From Takakia lepidozioides (taxonomy: Eukaryota; Streptophyta; Takakiopsida; Takakiales; Takakiaceae), in NCBI GenBank assembly GCA_030704615.1, contig CM060731.1, positions 5,704,001-5,768,000 of the forward strand: a stretch of 64,000 bases of DNA. Reading direction: 5' to 3'. The notes below the pieces were generated by a model. It did not search any database. It was not told where the DNA came from and worked only from the letters and a program-made list of their open reading frames with translations. A program made the position numbers and the translations under genes. This document shows, in pieces, positions 1 through 10,244 of the stretch (positions within the stretch are counted from its first letter, which is position 1; every line of letters begins with the position of its first letter).

Positions 1-5
1 GCGCG

Positions 6-2754
6 TTGCGGTGTTTCTCCCCAACTTGCTTCCACTTTAAATCCAGAGGTCACAGGAACGAGACCGATTGGACAGGCACAACTCATCAACCATTTCGAGC
101 TCAGGAGAAGGTTCCAAACTCCACATTTAAGTGTGCGCATTGCAAAGAACCACCACACTGCATGTCTGTTTGTAATGCCAAGCAGTTCTCTGTGTTGCAC
201 CGTTTCCCTGACCTCACCCGAGCTTGCATACACGTTGGTTCCCATTGTCACAAATTGGCGAGGGGGAACTCGCGGGAGGCTGCCCACGAAGCAGAGCAGC
301 TCGTTCAGAAGGAGGTTAAGTTGAGACCGGGTGCCAAACCCAAACAGATACAGCTCCAAGCCGCCCATAAGATGGCATTGGCCAGAATTATGTCGGAAGA
401 CAGTTCCGATAGAGTTCCTCTCGATGAGAAGGAAATGGAGGCATTGCTGGAGTCGGTGTCCCACGTATGTTCACCGAATGTCCGAAACCACAGAAAATTG
501 GTCGTGGCTCGGATATGCATTCCATTCTGGAGGTGAAGCGACGATGTGGATATGACTACATTCATGGAAGTAGGTTTCCAGGACAAGGGACTGAGGCAGA
601 TCGTTGTTTCGTATTCAAAATGTCCACGTGTGGACCTGGCAGCGGCGTCGAACTGGTCGACAGGATGACGAGTGGGGACTTGTCAAACAGTTGGGTCATG
701 TTCGACCATATCAAGCGAATTACAAATCACCAGTGGGTGACAATGGGTGCACATGTCTACGACACCCACTGCAGGATGCTAATGACAATTGTTATTTGTG
801 AGATGAAAGGAGAGAACACACAATCGGAGATGCTTCTTTGGCAGGGAATAAACGAACAGATGGCCAAGGCGGGATTGCCCTCTCCCAATTTCCGTGGTTT
901 CATGGCGGACAACGCATAAGCAAATTGGGCTGCCATCCGAAGGGTGTACGGGCAAGACCCCAATGTTCCCATGGAAGGCAAGGAGAGATCTTGTGGGTTC
1001 TATTTTCTGCAGAGCCTTTCGCAGTACACAACCCGGTTCGTGGCGCCAGATTTCAGAGAGGAGCACCGTTCCATGTGCCTTGCGTGGAAGCGCGCTCCCA
1101 CCTTGGATGATGCAGAGACACAATTTGCATGTATACGGGCTTGGTGGACATCATCAGGTGCTGTAAGGAAATCAGACGAGGGAGCAATGGTCAGTTGGCT
1201 AGCATGGTGGCATTATCGTTTCCTCCAGTTTGGCGACTATATGCGGGAGGTGAGTTGCACGAATTCGCGTCCCGTTGAATATTATTCTTGGCCATATTTG
1301 TAACTTGCTTGTAACCTCAACATGTGCTTGTGCAGGAAATGTGTCTCGACTCCGACACCGACATGCCCACGACAAACATGGCCGAATCAGTGCACTCTTC
1401 CTGGCGTGCCTCCTCTGCGGCACATCTGGTGGACATCCTCACTGCCACAACGGAGGACATTGTGAGGTCAATTATGCAGCAAAGCAGGTACAACGAGTTC
1501 TTGAAAGGGAAACAGTGGGGCTTGGGGCCGGACAGGCAGGAAATGCTGATGCGGACTGCCTCTAGATCGAAGAATCCTCGGAAGTGGGCGGCGGCCTTGC
1601 GAGAGGGCCTTCGGGACACGCCATTGCTGCGAAGAGGCCAACATTTGGAAGGAGATGTTCATACCCGTCCAGTGAGACGAAGACTTGACGAGGCACCTGG
1701 CGGAGAAGAGGATTCATGGCGAGCTGACAAGAATATTCGCACGCTCCCTCGTGGTCCGGTGATGTTGCCCGAGGAGGTCTCGTCGAGCACCGCAAGTCCT
1801 GCACGTTCAAGATCGCCATCTCCTTTGAGCACAGGGCGCGTGCCCCGACAACATAACGAGCCATCTGTAGTAAAGCAGTACAACATTCCCATTGTGGAGA
1901 CAAGAGTGTCGGAGTCACAGTGTAGAATTGCGAGGACATTGCCGGCATTTCGAGGGAAGTGCTGCGCCATCCAGGTGGATACGAGAGCACGCTGTGGTGA
2001 GATAATTCGGAGGAACCCACACAGTGCTGTACCTGCACCTTGTTTCAGCGACATATTTTTGACTCCCACATTTGCTCACGCCACAACGCAGACATTTTGG
2101 TTCTGTAGGCACGACATAATGACTTGTGTATTTGGCAAGCCCAAGTACGGGATTCAGGGAATGCCGGAGCCTCCGGGCGTCTGGCCTGTTGCACCGGGTT
2201 GCAGCCTCTCTCAGAATGAGGCGGATGCTCTATCTACAGCAGGATTTCGAATGGTGCAACGCACAGACATCCCAACCCACGCATTTCCGGTTCCTGAGAC
2301 CCAGCCATTGCAGACTGCTCGGTCCAGTAGAGACGGATTGGACAATTCTGCACATCCCACAATGCGATTCGGAAGAGTGAAGAGACGACACCCTCCCAAC
2401 AAGTTGAATGAGACTCGGATTGCCAATGCTCTTGGGATGGCTTGCACTATTCAGAGCTCCGTGGACGTACCCCCACTCGGCCTTGGGCGTGTGTATCGGA
2501 TGGCAACGGCCGGCTCGGCTGTACGCGACGATGTATACACAATTACGATTGGAGTGGAGCCGACTCGCAATTGTACGGACTTCTCGTTGATGGAAGTAAA
2601 GAAGGGTTCGAAGTATTATCCGTGCAAGCATCTGTATTGCATTTACCTGAAGAGGTTGAGGATGAACGTGACTATTGATGACTTTATTCATGCACCGGCG
2701 TTGAGCGTGAATGAGCTGCACAAACTCCTCCTTAGGGATTCCAGAAATCATTGA
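6..2754 (+). pseudogene. Decayed MULE-type transposase with SWIM-like zinc finger
   Basis: This is a relic of a Mutator-like DNA transposase. The protein starts in one frame (6 to about 500, Cys/His-rich), shifts frame near 490-520, then runs to 1249. A GTGAG...TGCAG intron at 1250-1335 follows and the frame resumes at 1336. The core has the motif ADNA-x-ANW, but the x codon at 917-919 is TAA, so the protein is cut there. Further on come a Trp-rich WLAWWHYRF stretch, TTNMAESVH at the start of exon 2, and a C-terminal SWIM-like finger (about 2555-2650; NCTDF ... YYPCKHLYC). The expected first zinc Cys of the CxC pair reads Arg (PTRNC). MULE assignment rests on remembered similarity to SWIM-containing transposases of mosses and lycophytes; the decay is read directly. 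The 5' end may lie outside the window. Confidence 0.7.
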
Positions 2755-2910
2755 TGGGGCAAAGGGAATCCTCCATATGGATATTTTCAATTGCATTTTG
2801 TTGTATCAGATTTTTTTTTGCAGTGTAATGAAATGCACCCCAAAACTCTTGGAATGAGGCAATATTCCATTCAAACTGAGATCCAATAGAAGCAGTTGTG
2901 GGGCCATTTC

Positions 2911-3250
2911 TGGAAAAATGACACCGAATTTCTCTTTTTGGGGCCGAAAACTGGTAAGTCCCAACATGCAGTGGTACCTGTGTCTGGGAAAATGGCGCCG
3001 AATTTCTCTTTTTTGGGCCGAAAACTGGCTAAGTCCCAACATGCACTGGTACCGTGTTTGGAAAAATGACGCCGAATTTCTCTTTTTTGGGCCGAAAACT
3101 GGCTAAGTCCCAACATGCACTGGTACAGTGTCTGGAAAAATGGCGCCGAATTTCCCTATTTTGCGCCGAAAACTGGCTAAGTCCGAACATGCACTGGAAA
3201 AATGGCGCCGAATTACCTGTCATGAGGGGACCTATAGCCGCGGAATTCGG
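2911..3250. repeat. 74-bp tandem array, four units plus a partial fifth
   Basis: Units begin near 2911, 2988, 3061, 3135 and 3197. Each carries an AAATGGCGCCGAATTTC-like core, then GGCCGAAAACTGGCTAAG and CCAACATGCACTGGTA. At 3250-3350 the core recurs inverted (AAATTCGGCGCCATATTT). Position just after the transposase 3' end suggests a subterminal or terminal-inverted-repeat region of that element. Confidence 0.85.
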
Positions 3251-3350
3251 CACCATTTTTTGCCAGAGAGACCTATTACCGCGAAATACGTCGCCGTTTT
3301 TTCAGGTTACGGACCCTATTACCGCGAAATTCGGCGCCATATTTCCACAT

Positions 3351-3722
3351 GTCGCTGGGAATTGGCATGAGATTAAGACGAAATATCGTGAGCACAACTA
3401 TCAAAACTACAATTTTCCCTTCAAGGGGCCAAATAATATATTTGTTTTTCCTGACACATTGCATTAAATTAATGTTTTTAATGTTTTTTTAATGTTTTTT
3501 ATTTTCGAAATTTGTACTTCTGCTCATGAAAACCGATTGTCTTACTACTCCGCTCATGCCGCTCATGCTCATGAAATAGCTAACCTCCCCACCACTGCCC
3601 TGGCCACTCCCTACTGGAGGCGCGACATTGACTTACCAAAGAGGTTATCTACGCCGCTACACACAATCGCTCGATCCGAGCTCTGGCAGATGAAGCTGAT
3701 TAGCGCACAATGCAACGATAGA
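3351..3722. other. Spacer without recognised gene
   Basis: AT-rich at 3420-3510, then mixed composition. Short open frames show no recognised domain. Part of it may be the upstream body of the dispersed repeat whose conserved end lies at 3723-3797. Confidence 0.4.
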
Positions 3723-3797
3723 ACTAGGGCTTCGCGTTGCTCCGCACTACTAGCGACGAATTCTGAGAACTACGTTCAATTTGCACAAAAAGGGGTG
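3723..3797 (+). repeat. Dispersed repeat family A, copy 1
   Basis: It carries the family core, with GGGCTTCGCGTTGCTCCGC, ACTACTAGCGACGAATTC and TTTGCACAAAAAGGGG. Other copies lie at 9597-9990 (-), 13147-13376 (+, different part) and 49383-49660 (+). No coding capacity is seen and the class is not identified. Confidence 0.75.
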
Positions 3798-3829
3798 GAC
3801 CATAGGTAGACACCTAAGACTTTCAAAAA

Positions 3830-4065
3830 GAAAAAAATGGAAAAAAAAGGAAAAAACTGGAAGCTACTTCTCACACATCAGGCCCTTCATTATAGTGAGG
3901 GGAAAATAACCTCTTTGATAGATAAATTTTCCTTAATGTCCAATGAATCTACAGAGCCTACTGCTCAACACAGCCCATCGAGAGGCCAATGGTCGGTTTG
4001 AAGGCACATGTTGAAGGATTGAACCCAGGATCACTACCTGAGCACAAGGCTCAAGGGACCCGGGG
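3830..4065 (-). repeat. tRNA-derived SINE-like element
   Basis: Reading the minus strand, a B-box-like TGGGTTCAATCC lies near 4020. It is followed by the family body (AGAGGTTATTTTCCCCTCACT ... GGGCCTGAT ... GTGAG) and an A/T-rich tail near 3830-3850. The A box is degenerate. Same family as the elements at 13.5, 33.4, 34.9, 35.4, 49.1 and 49.7 kb. Confidence 0.6.
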
Positions 4066-4369
4066 GGTTGGGGAGAAGATCATACCACACCCCACAAGGT
4101 TGATTTTTCTTTATATATATACGGCAACTCGTATTAAATCAAGGGACATAACCTTGGGAGAACTTTAAGGCCTTACCAGAAGGTGGGTAACATACCCTCG
4201 GGAAAGATATTTTTTAGTCTGGTAGGTGAAACAGCTGTCTGGAGTGTTTTCTGGCTGTTGTATTTACCCTGAGTTTACCAATAGTCCCCACAAGAACACA
4301 CCCCATTGTTGAAGTGATGAAAGCAGATGGCATCCCTTGCAATAATTTCTCATGCAACAATTTTGGATA

Positions 4370-5559
4370 TCAAGGCAGTGTGGCAGTCCCTACATACACG
4401 TAGGTTTTTAGTGATGCGGATAGGGTCCCAGGGGGTGTGCTAATGAGCCCAAAAGCAATGGCCTCCTTAATCTGCCAAGTCAATCTAGCATAGATCTCCT
4501 CTGCTCGTGGGTGAGATCTATCTCCAACGGCAGATGTATACACCCTGTTTTCCGCCTCAATCCAAGTGTGGCCTGGTTCCTTTTTCACCTCTGGCGTCCA
4601 TTGCTTTTCTCACTTATCACACTCCTGCACTTGCAATACATACTGACATCCCGAGACCAACATCTGACTCAAATTCAGCTTTGATGATGCTGGCATGGAG
4701 CTGCTTGCCCCGTTCTAAAGCCTCCGGGCCAGCACAAGCGTTGAGGACACTAATAAAGGTGACAATATCTGCCTTCATGCCTTCTCTTTGCATGCGCTGA
4801 AAGAGTTTAAAAGCCTCCTCACCATGACCATGCTGAGCAGATCCTGCAATCATAGCAGTCCATGAGACCCCATCTCGCTTGGGCATTGTGTCAAATACTT
4901 GGGTGGCATCCGTCAAACCCTCACACCTGTAATACATGCTAACAAGGGCAGTCCCCACATGGACATCCCCCTCAAGTCCAGCCTCAATGCACGCACATCT
5001 TGCATACATGTCCACCAGGGCAGTGTTCAGGATGACATCTGGTACAATTCCAGCTTTGACGATGTCACCATGGACCTCTTTCCCCTTTTCCAGAGCTCCC
5101 AGGCTTGCACACACATTGCAAACAAAAACAAACGTTATGTGGTTGGGCTTCAACCCTTTGCACATCATTTGCTCATAGGTCTCCAAAGCCTCCATCCCGT
5201 GCATACATGTCCACCAGGGCAGTGTTCAGGATGACATCTGGTACAATTCCAGCTTTGACGATGTCACCATGGACCTCTTTCCCCTTTTCCAGAGCTCCCA
5301 GGCTTGCACACGCATTGCAAGCAAAAACAAACGTTATGTGGTTGGGCTTCACCCCTTCGCACATCATTTGCTCATAGGTCTCCAAAGCCTCCATCCCGCA
5401 CCCTTGCTGTGCATAGCCTGCAATCATCGCACTCCACGACACCACATCTCGTTCAGCCATACTTTCGAGCACTCCCTTTGGATCCTCGATGCACGCACAT
5501 TTGACATACATTTCCACCAGGGCAGTGTTCAGAGTCACATCTGGTAATCTGACAGGCAT
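4370..5559 (-). pseudogene. PPR protein gene fragment (PLS type with E/E+ end), broken
   Basis: PPR proteins bind organellar RNA; PLS-type members usually serve RNA editing. The minus strand shows repeated 31-36-residue motifs such as LNTALVDMYARC, DVVSWSAMIAGYAQQGCG, ALETYEQM and GVKPNHITFVFACNACASLG. At 4370-4588 comes an E/E+ segment (KKEPGHTWIEAENR ... VGDRSHPRAEEIYARL). No DYW deaminase motif follows. The frame is broken by a 199-bp tandem duplication (5001-5199 repeated at 5200-5398), and the stretch between the last PPR motif and the E motif is missing. It is clearly dead, and adjoins OSB-like sequence on the right at about 5566. Confidence 0.85.
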
Positions 5560-5565
5560 TCACTT

Positions 5566-5815
5566 TTTGCTTTGGTTGTCCCACTATTGACTGGGGTCAG
5601 AGAAGTATTCATTCCACAGCTTCTCCTCATCTCTGTTACCTGTTTTTGGATAGTTTCCTGTTGTCACATTGGCAGTATCATGTCAAAGTCACTACAAACT
5701 AGATTCACTCAACCAGCTAACTCGCAGAATTCAACATGGAAATTTAGGGCCGATTCTGATTAGAGGGAAAAACAGGGCGAAATGTGTTGAAGAAGGTGCC
5801 TTCATTAGCAGTGCC
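5566..5815 (-). pseudogene. OSB (PDF-motif) gene fragment 1
   Basis: OSB proteins are organellar single-strand DNA-binding proteins with C-terminal PDF motifs. The minus strand carries the end of one PDF exon (a GTFFNTF-like tail near 5780-5810), a spacer, and the start of the next (GNRDEEKLWNEYFSDPSQ near 5590-5650). The expected WWDN reads with a stop at the first Trp. The same arrangement recurs at 7.4, 10.7 and 12.3 kb. The OSB assignment comes from the LWNEYFSDPSQWWDN and PDFKHK signatures and is moderately sure. Confidence 0.6.
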
Positions 5816-6058
5816 TTCATGAAGCCTTAACCCCATGGGAACTCTGGAAATCTTCATATTTGAAAAATGGGATACATTAGATGTCTTAATATTTTTACTA
5901 GAATGCAGAGCCTCGGGCACCTGACTATCAGTGGGAACAGTCGCTACAAAACTACTAAGTTAATGCCCGCAACAGTTGAACACCATACAAATTGAGCAAC
6001 TTAGGATAATGTGAGTGTGCACCTGCTTTCCAGCTTCTAGACTTCCATCTTGATGCAC
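5816..6058. other. Spacer between gene fragments
   Basis: No recognisable coding or repeat signal apart from a short PPR-related stretch near 6000-6050 that resembles 6925-6955 (GATAATGTGAGTGTGCACCTGC). Confidence 0.4.
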
Positions 6059-7072
6059 TTAAGCAAGAGACAGACATACGCATCTCAATCTGCTGAAATG
6101 CCTCCTTGGGTTTAAAGTCTGTAGAGCCTCTGTCAATCTGCCTGCTGGGTATTGTCCAGAATCACATTGGTACAATTCCAGCTTTGGCGATGCAACCATG
6201 CGCCTCTTTTCCTTTTTCCAGGGCTGCCACCTGCTTGCACACGCACTGCAAACGCACACAAACATGATGTGGTCGGGCTTCACCCTTCCCCCATCATTTG
6301 CTCAGAGGTCTCCAAAGCCTCCATCCCGCGCCTCTGATGTGCATACCCTGCAAGCATCGCATTCCACGACACCACATCTCGTTCAGCCATAGTGTTGAAC
6401 ACTCCTTTCGCATCCTCAATGCTCCCACATTTGGCATACCTGTCCACCAGAGCAGTGTTCAGTGTTCCCTGCTCCTTCAGCTCCCGCGCCCTTGCTGTGC
6501 ATATCCTGCAATCAAAGCACTCCACGACACCATATCTGGTTCAACCATACTGTCGAACACTCCCTTCATACATGTCCACGAGGGTATTGTTCAGAATGAC
6601 ATTTGGTACAATTGCAGCTCTGACAATGTCGCCATGGACCTCTTTGCCCTTTTCCAGAGCTGCCAGGCTTGTATACGAATTTGCAAATGCACACAAACGT
6701 GATGTGGTTGGGCTTCACCCCTTCGCGCAACATTTGCTCATAGGTCTCCAAAGCATTAATCCTACCACACCCATGCTTGGTAAATCCTGCCAACATTATA
6801 TTCCACGTGATCAAAGATCGTTGAAGCATTCTGTTGAACACTTGGTGAGCATCCATGATGCTCCCGCAGTTAACATACATGTTGACAAGGGTGTTGAGTA
6901 GAAAAACATTTGGCGGGAATCCACTTTGGATAATGTGAGTGTGCACCTGCTTTAGAGTCTGTAGAGCCTCTGTCAGTCTGCCTGCCGCACAAAGTATCTT
7001 CACATGCCCAGAAGTGCCAGAAGAGGCATTGTGGACTCCCTCTCTTGATCCTCTTTCAGAAGCTGTGGTCAT
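6059..7072 (-). pseudogene. PPR gene fragment with N-terminal start, broken
   Basis: The best start is the Met at 7072. From there the minus strand reads AGRLTEALQTLKQVHTH, then PPR motifs (FLLNTLVNMYVNCGSI, SLITWNIMLAGFTKHGCG, EGVKPNHITFV) to about 6700, where the frame is lost. Further PPR motifs follow in other frames at 6280-6525 (LNTALVDRYAKCGSIEDAKG, ERDVVSWNAMLAGYAH) and 6059-6283, including a second AGRLTEALQTL near 6130. So two rearranged PPR pieces are joined. On the 5' side it abuts an OSB-like fragment. No signal peptide is evident. Confidence 0.8.
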
Positions 7073-7084
7073 GGTTTAGGTGCC

Positions 7085-7215
7085 TGATTCCATGAACTGT
7101 GCCGCTGCAGCTGCTGCCTTTAGTTGACCATCTACCCATGCAGGTTTATTGTAGCTATTGATCCACATGGAATCATAGGTCATCTGGAGCTTGAAGTCCG
7201 TCCCTCTTGGATGAA
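7085..7215 (-). pseudogene. OSB (PDF-motif) fragment 2
   Basis: The minus strand reads TDFKLQMTYDS followed by a Trp-rich WVDGQLK-like stretch and an Ala run. This matches the PDF exons at 7.7, 10.7 and 11.3 kb. It stands directly upstream, on the minus strand, of the PPR fragment ending at 7072. Confidence 0.6.
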
Positions 7216-7389
7216 TCTGTCCACCCACACACTATCCCTGCTCCTTCAGCTATCCATGCCTCTGCACAAATCATACATACATCCTTGCCTTGCTGCTATC
7301 AGCTGACAATGACAGCCTAGATTTGTTCTAGGAAACACCCAACTCAACTTATCACACTAGTTCCTATGCTCAATTGCATCTGCTACTCT

Positions 7390-7775
7390 CTCCAACAAGC
7401 ATTCACCTTTTTGCCTTGATTGTCCCACCATTGACTGGGGTCAGAAAAGTATTCAATCCACAGCTTCTCCTCGTCTCTGTTACCTGTTTCTGGATACTTC
7501 CCTGTTGTCACATTGGCAGTATCATGTCAAAGTCACTCCAAACTATCAAAGGTTCACTCAACCAGCTAACTTGCAGAATTCAACATGAAAATTTAGGGCC
7601 GATTCTGATAAGAGGGAAAACAGGGTGAAATGTGTTGAAGAAGGTGCCTTCATTAGCAGCGCCTGAATTTATCAATTGTGCCGCTGCTGCTGCGGCTTCC
7701 AGTTGACCATCTACCCATGCAGGTTTCTTGTACCTATCCTTCCACAGGGAATCATAGGTAATCTGCCGTCATATA
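7390..7775 (-). pseudogene. OSB (PDF-motif) fragment 3, two half-motifs with spacer
   Basis: The PDF half lies at about 7680-7770 (DSLWKDRYKKPAWVDGQLE followed by Ala-rich residues) and a GTFFNTF-type tail at 7610-7660. A spacer with CATGATACTGCCAATGTG lies at 7510-7560, and the next half (NRDEEKLWI..., DPSQWWDNQ) at 7400-7490. It is closely similar to 5566-5815, and in inverted orientation to 10707-11130. Confidence 0.65.
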
Positions 7776-8224
7776 CCCATCACAGGTCCAATCCAAACAG
7801 CAGCCCTAACAGCCACTTTTCGCAAGACCAGACATTTCAAAGACTGCCCTACATAATAAGCTTACACATATACCACTTTTAGCAGCTCAATGAGAATCCT
7901 GTCAGCTTTGGAAGAACACAGAAGAAAAAGGAGCGAGAATAACCTCGGCAGGGGTCTGCTCAGCGCGAAGGCGTCTGCCATCGAAAAGGAAGGCGATCAA
8001 CTGACCGACGGTCGCAGTATGCATGCATCAGCTTTCGAAGTGTGGCTGTGGTCTTAATCCTGAAAAAAACCTCCCCGCCATCCTACACATTGCAGCATCT
8101 CCGGCCATCCGTTACTAGACCCATACAAATTCTCCTTCACAACACCTTCTTCTCCAACCACCCGAAATTACCACAATTCTCGCAGCTTTCTTCACGAGGA
8201 GAATCTACTGAGAGTCCCTGGCAT
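7776..8224. other. Spacer, no gene seen
   Basis: Mixed composition. No recognised domain in either strand and no clear repeat family. Confidence 0.4.
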
Positions 8225-8494
8225 TTGATGTAACCAAATATATTTGTGAACCACATAAGAGGTGTACCTGCGGACCCAGCCATTGTGGGGAAGTACGCAG
8301 CGCATAACGAGCCTGCTTGGGTTTCTTCAACGGGTCAGTCTCGTGCAATGCAGCAGCTGCCTTCATGTAAGAGCTTCCATCAAGAATCCACTCCATGATG
8401 ACTGCTGCCTCCATCTGACCTGGGTGGTGCTTCAGCTTGTGAGTTAATGATCAGCAAACTCTGGCTTTCCTTGCATCACCCTCTCATTGACTGC
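8225..8494 (-). pseudogene. PAL: Phenylalanine ammonia-lyase fragment, downstream part
   Basis: The minus strand reads [11 protein letters not shown], then after a one-base frameshift near 8445 [53 protein letters not shown] and PQWLGPQ, a highly conserved PAL core segment. After LGPQ the sequence is GTACAC, which could be a splice donor. The fragment directly continues the PAL segment on the plus strand at 10245-10461: the last codon there and the first here join without gap or overlap. The fragment cannot encode an enzyme. Confidence 0.9.
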
Positions 8495-8533
8495 ATTAAT
8501 GAATTTGAAGTGTCAAAGATCACAAACACTAAC

Positions 8534-8653
8534 CTTGATGAGGCCAGCAAGGCAGTGGAGGTCACTATCTAAGGGCACAATGCCCTTGTTGAGTTGGTCC
8601 CTCACATGTTCTTTATGGCTGTTTTCTGCATTAATCCTGAAGATGCCCTCAGC
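8534..8653 (-). pseudogene. RopGAP (Rho GTPase-activating) exon, upstream part
   Basis: The minus strand reads AEGIFRINAENSHKEHVRDQ, then LNKGIVPLDSDLHCLAGLIK, the RhoGAP core of plant ROP GTPase-activating proteins, including the arginine of the GIFR arginine finger. A splice donor (AAG/GTTAGTG) follows at 8533 and a plausible acceptor (GGGCAG) precedes it. The next exon of the same gene (AWFRELPQG) lies at 10575 on the opposite strand with its own acceptor. This is therefore genomic DNA with introns, not a processed copy. Confidence 0.9.
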
Positions 8654-9596
8654 CTGCCCAGAGCATCTATGGAGTAAATGTTGGCCATGGCACCAACAGT
8701 TGACTGTTTGATATAGTTGGTAAAGTTGGTTCACCCAGGATGAGGTGAACAACTACCACAACAGTCAATGTTCGTGTCAATGATCACTACATAGGTAACC
8801 TGAGGAGCTATAGTGGAGAAGTGGGTGTGAGGATTAGTTGGGGGTAAGTCTGCAACGAGCTTGGGACAAATGAACCCTGATTAGTGTGTATGGCCAGACT
8901 GAGTGGATCTTCTTAACTGGCCCAGTACAGTTTCATCCATGTGCTCTTTGGTATACTCTGACGGCCCAATGATCTATACCCCCCTTCCCCCCCCCCAAGC
9001 AATCTGCATCGGATCCAGTTACAGAGAAACCATCCCTGAAAGCACATAATTGTCAAGCACCTCACGGGAAAAACAATTTTGACAGCAAGAGCACTTCAGC
9101 TATTACAGCCATCCGATGATGTGACTTGAAACTACTACTATTATGGTCTGTGAGTTCACAATGGTGACTGTCCCCAGTCATCACAAATAGAGAGATTTAT
9201 CCCAATTGTTCACTTTTCATAATTGAACTTCCTCATTCTTTCAAGGAGTAATATCATCATTCAATTCACTAAGCTCTCGAGTGTCATGTTACAATTGCTG
9301 AGAGGCACCAGTGCCGTGTCCAATTGATTGAATCCAACGCTTCTCAACTTTGCATAACCTTCTTACTACAGATCAAGTACCTAATCGATGATGATCCATG
9401 CTTCAAGAATAATTAGGTGAAGGTCTTTCATTACTTGCTGATGTATTCATGAGCATACTCCTCTGCAGCCTTATTCTTAAATTGTCTTTGTCACTATTCT
9501 GTGTTATTCTGACTTTTGTATCTGAAATTTCTCACTAAGGTTGATCTTTGCTTCTATGCTACAGGACGTTTGGTTTCAACATTGATGCGTTGAGGG
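8654..9596. other. Spacer inside the inverted segment
   Basis: No recognised coding sequence. A C-run lies near 8983-8996. In the deduced ancestral order this stretch sat between divergent PAL and RopGAP fragments. Confidence 0.45.
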
Positions 9597-9990
9597 AATG
9601 GTTTTGCAGAAATCGTACAGGTGTCAAGTCAGGTCAGGTTGTGGTAAGAAGCTTCCAAGCAAATATACATCTTGTAGTATGTGTCTTGTATTATGCTTAA
9701 ATTGTTTGTCAGGGGCAAATCATATGAGAGCAAAATTCTTCTTGCGCGAAACAATGAAACATAGGATCTCTGTATGTAACATTGTGGGGATGATCCACCC
9801 CTTTTTGTGCAAATTGAACGTAGTTCTCAGAATTCGTCGCTAGTAGTGCGGAGCAACGTGAAGCCCTAGTTGTAGCGACGACCGAAGGTCGGAAGCTAGT
9901 TTAGCGTAGAGCAGGAATAGGGTGCCATAGTGCCACATCATCCTCGTCGTCAATTTCTTTGGACCCTGCCCGAAATGCCCGAAATCACCG
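9597..9990 (-). repeat. Dispersed repeat family A, copy 2 (longest)
   Basis: The minus strand carries the block with the CTACGCTAAACTAGCTTCCGA and TTCGGTCGTCGCTA motifs, then GGGCTTC-CGTTGCTCCGC, AGCGACGAATTC and TTTGCACAAAAAGGGG. It continues into sequence also found at 49465-49540 (GGTCATCCCC..., TTCATTGTTT). No reading frame of note. Confidence 0.75.
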
Positions 9991-10080
9991 AGCTTGTCCC
10001 TCACGCGCTGCCGCTTCTTTCTCGCTCGCTGTCTCTGTGCGCGTCTGCCTTTGTGCGCTAGGTGTGGTTGCTGGAATCAT

Positions 10081-10174
10081 GGCTGGTGTGGAGGATAGCA
10101 CCAACAATGCAGGAGAAATTCACAACGGGGAGGAGAAGAAGCCTTTTGGAGGGGGGGAGGTCACATTAATCTGA
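10081..10174 (+). pseudogene. Possible N-terminus of PAL (MAGVED...)
   Basis: A short frame starting ATGGCTGGTGTGGAGGATAGC follows a leader rich in CTCGCTGTCT, and precedes the PAL core fragment by about 70 bp. Plant PAL proteins often begin with a short, poorly conserved, Asn/Glu-rich stretch, so this may be the start joined to the core by a deletion. Identity is uncertain. Confidence 0.25.
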
Positions 10175-10244
10175 AAGTGAAGGGTCAAGTATAGAAGCCC
10201 GTGGCATTTTTGTATGGGTTGTTTCCCATTTTTGTCAAATGCAG

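Larger units (their letters stand above)
3723..4545. repeat. Segmental duplication, left copy
   Basis: This block is nearly identical by eye to 49383-50417 in the same orientation. It contains repeat A, a SINE and the end of a PPR gene (E+ motif). The right copy has about 195 bp of extra family-A sequence (about 49465-49660) that is missing here. Homology ends inside the PPR E+ region, where this copy continues into PPR sequence and the right copy does not. The left block is therefore probably the donor. Confidence 0.85.
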
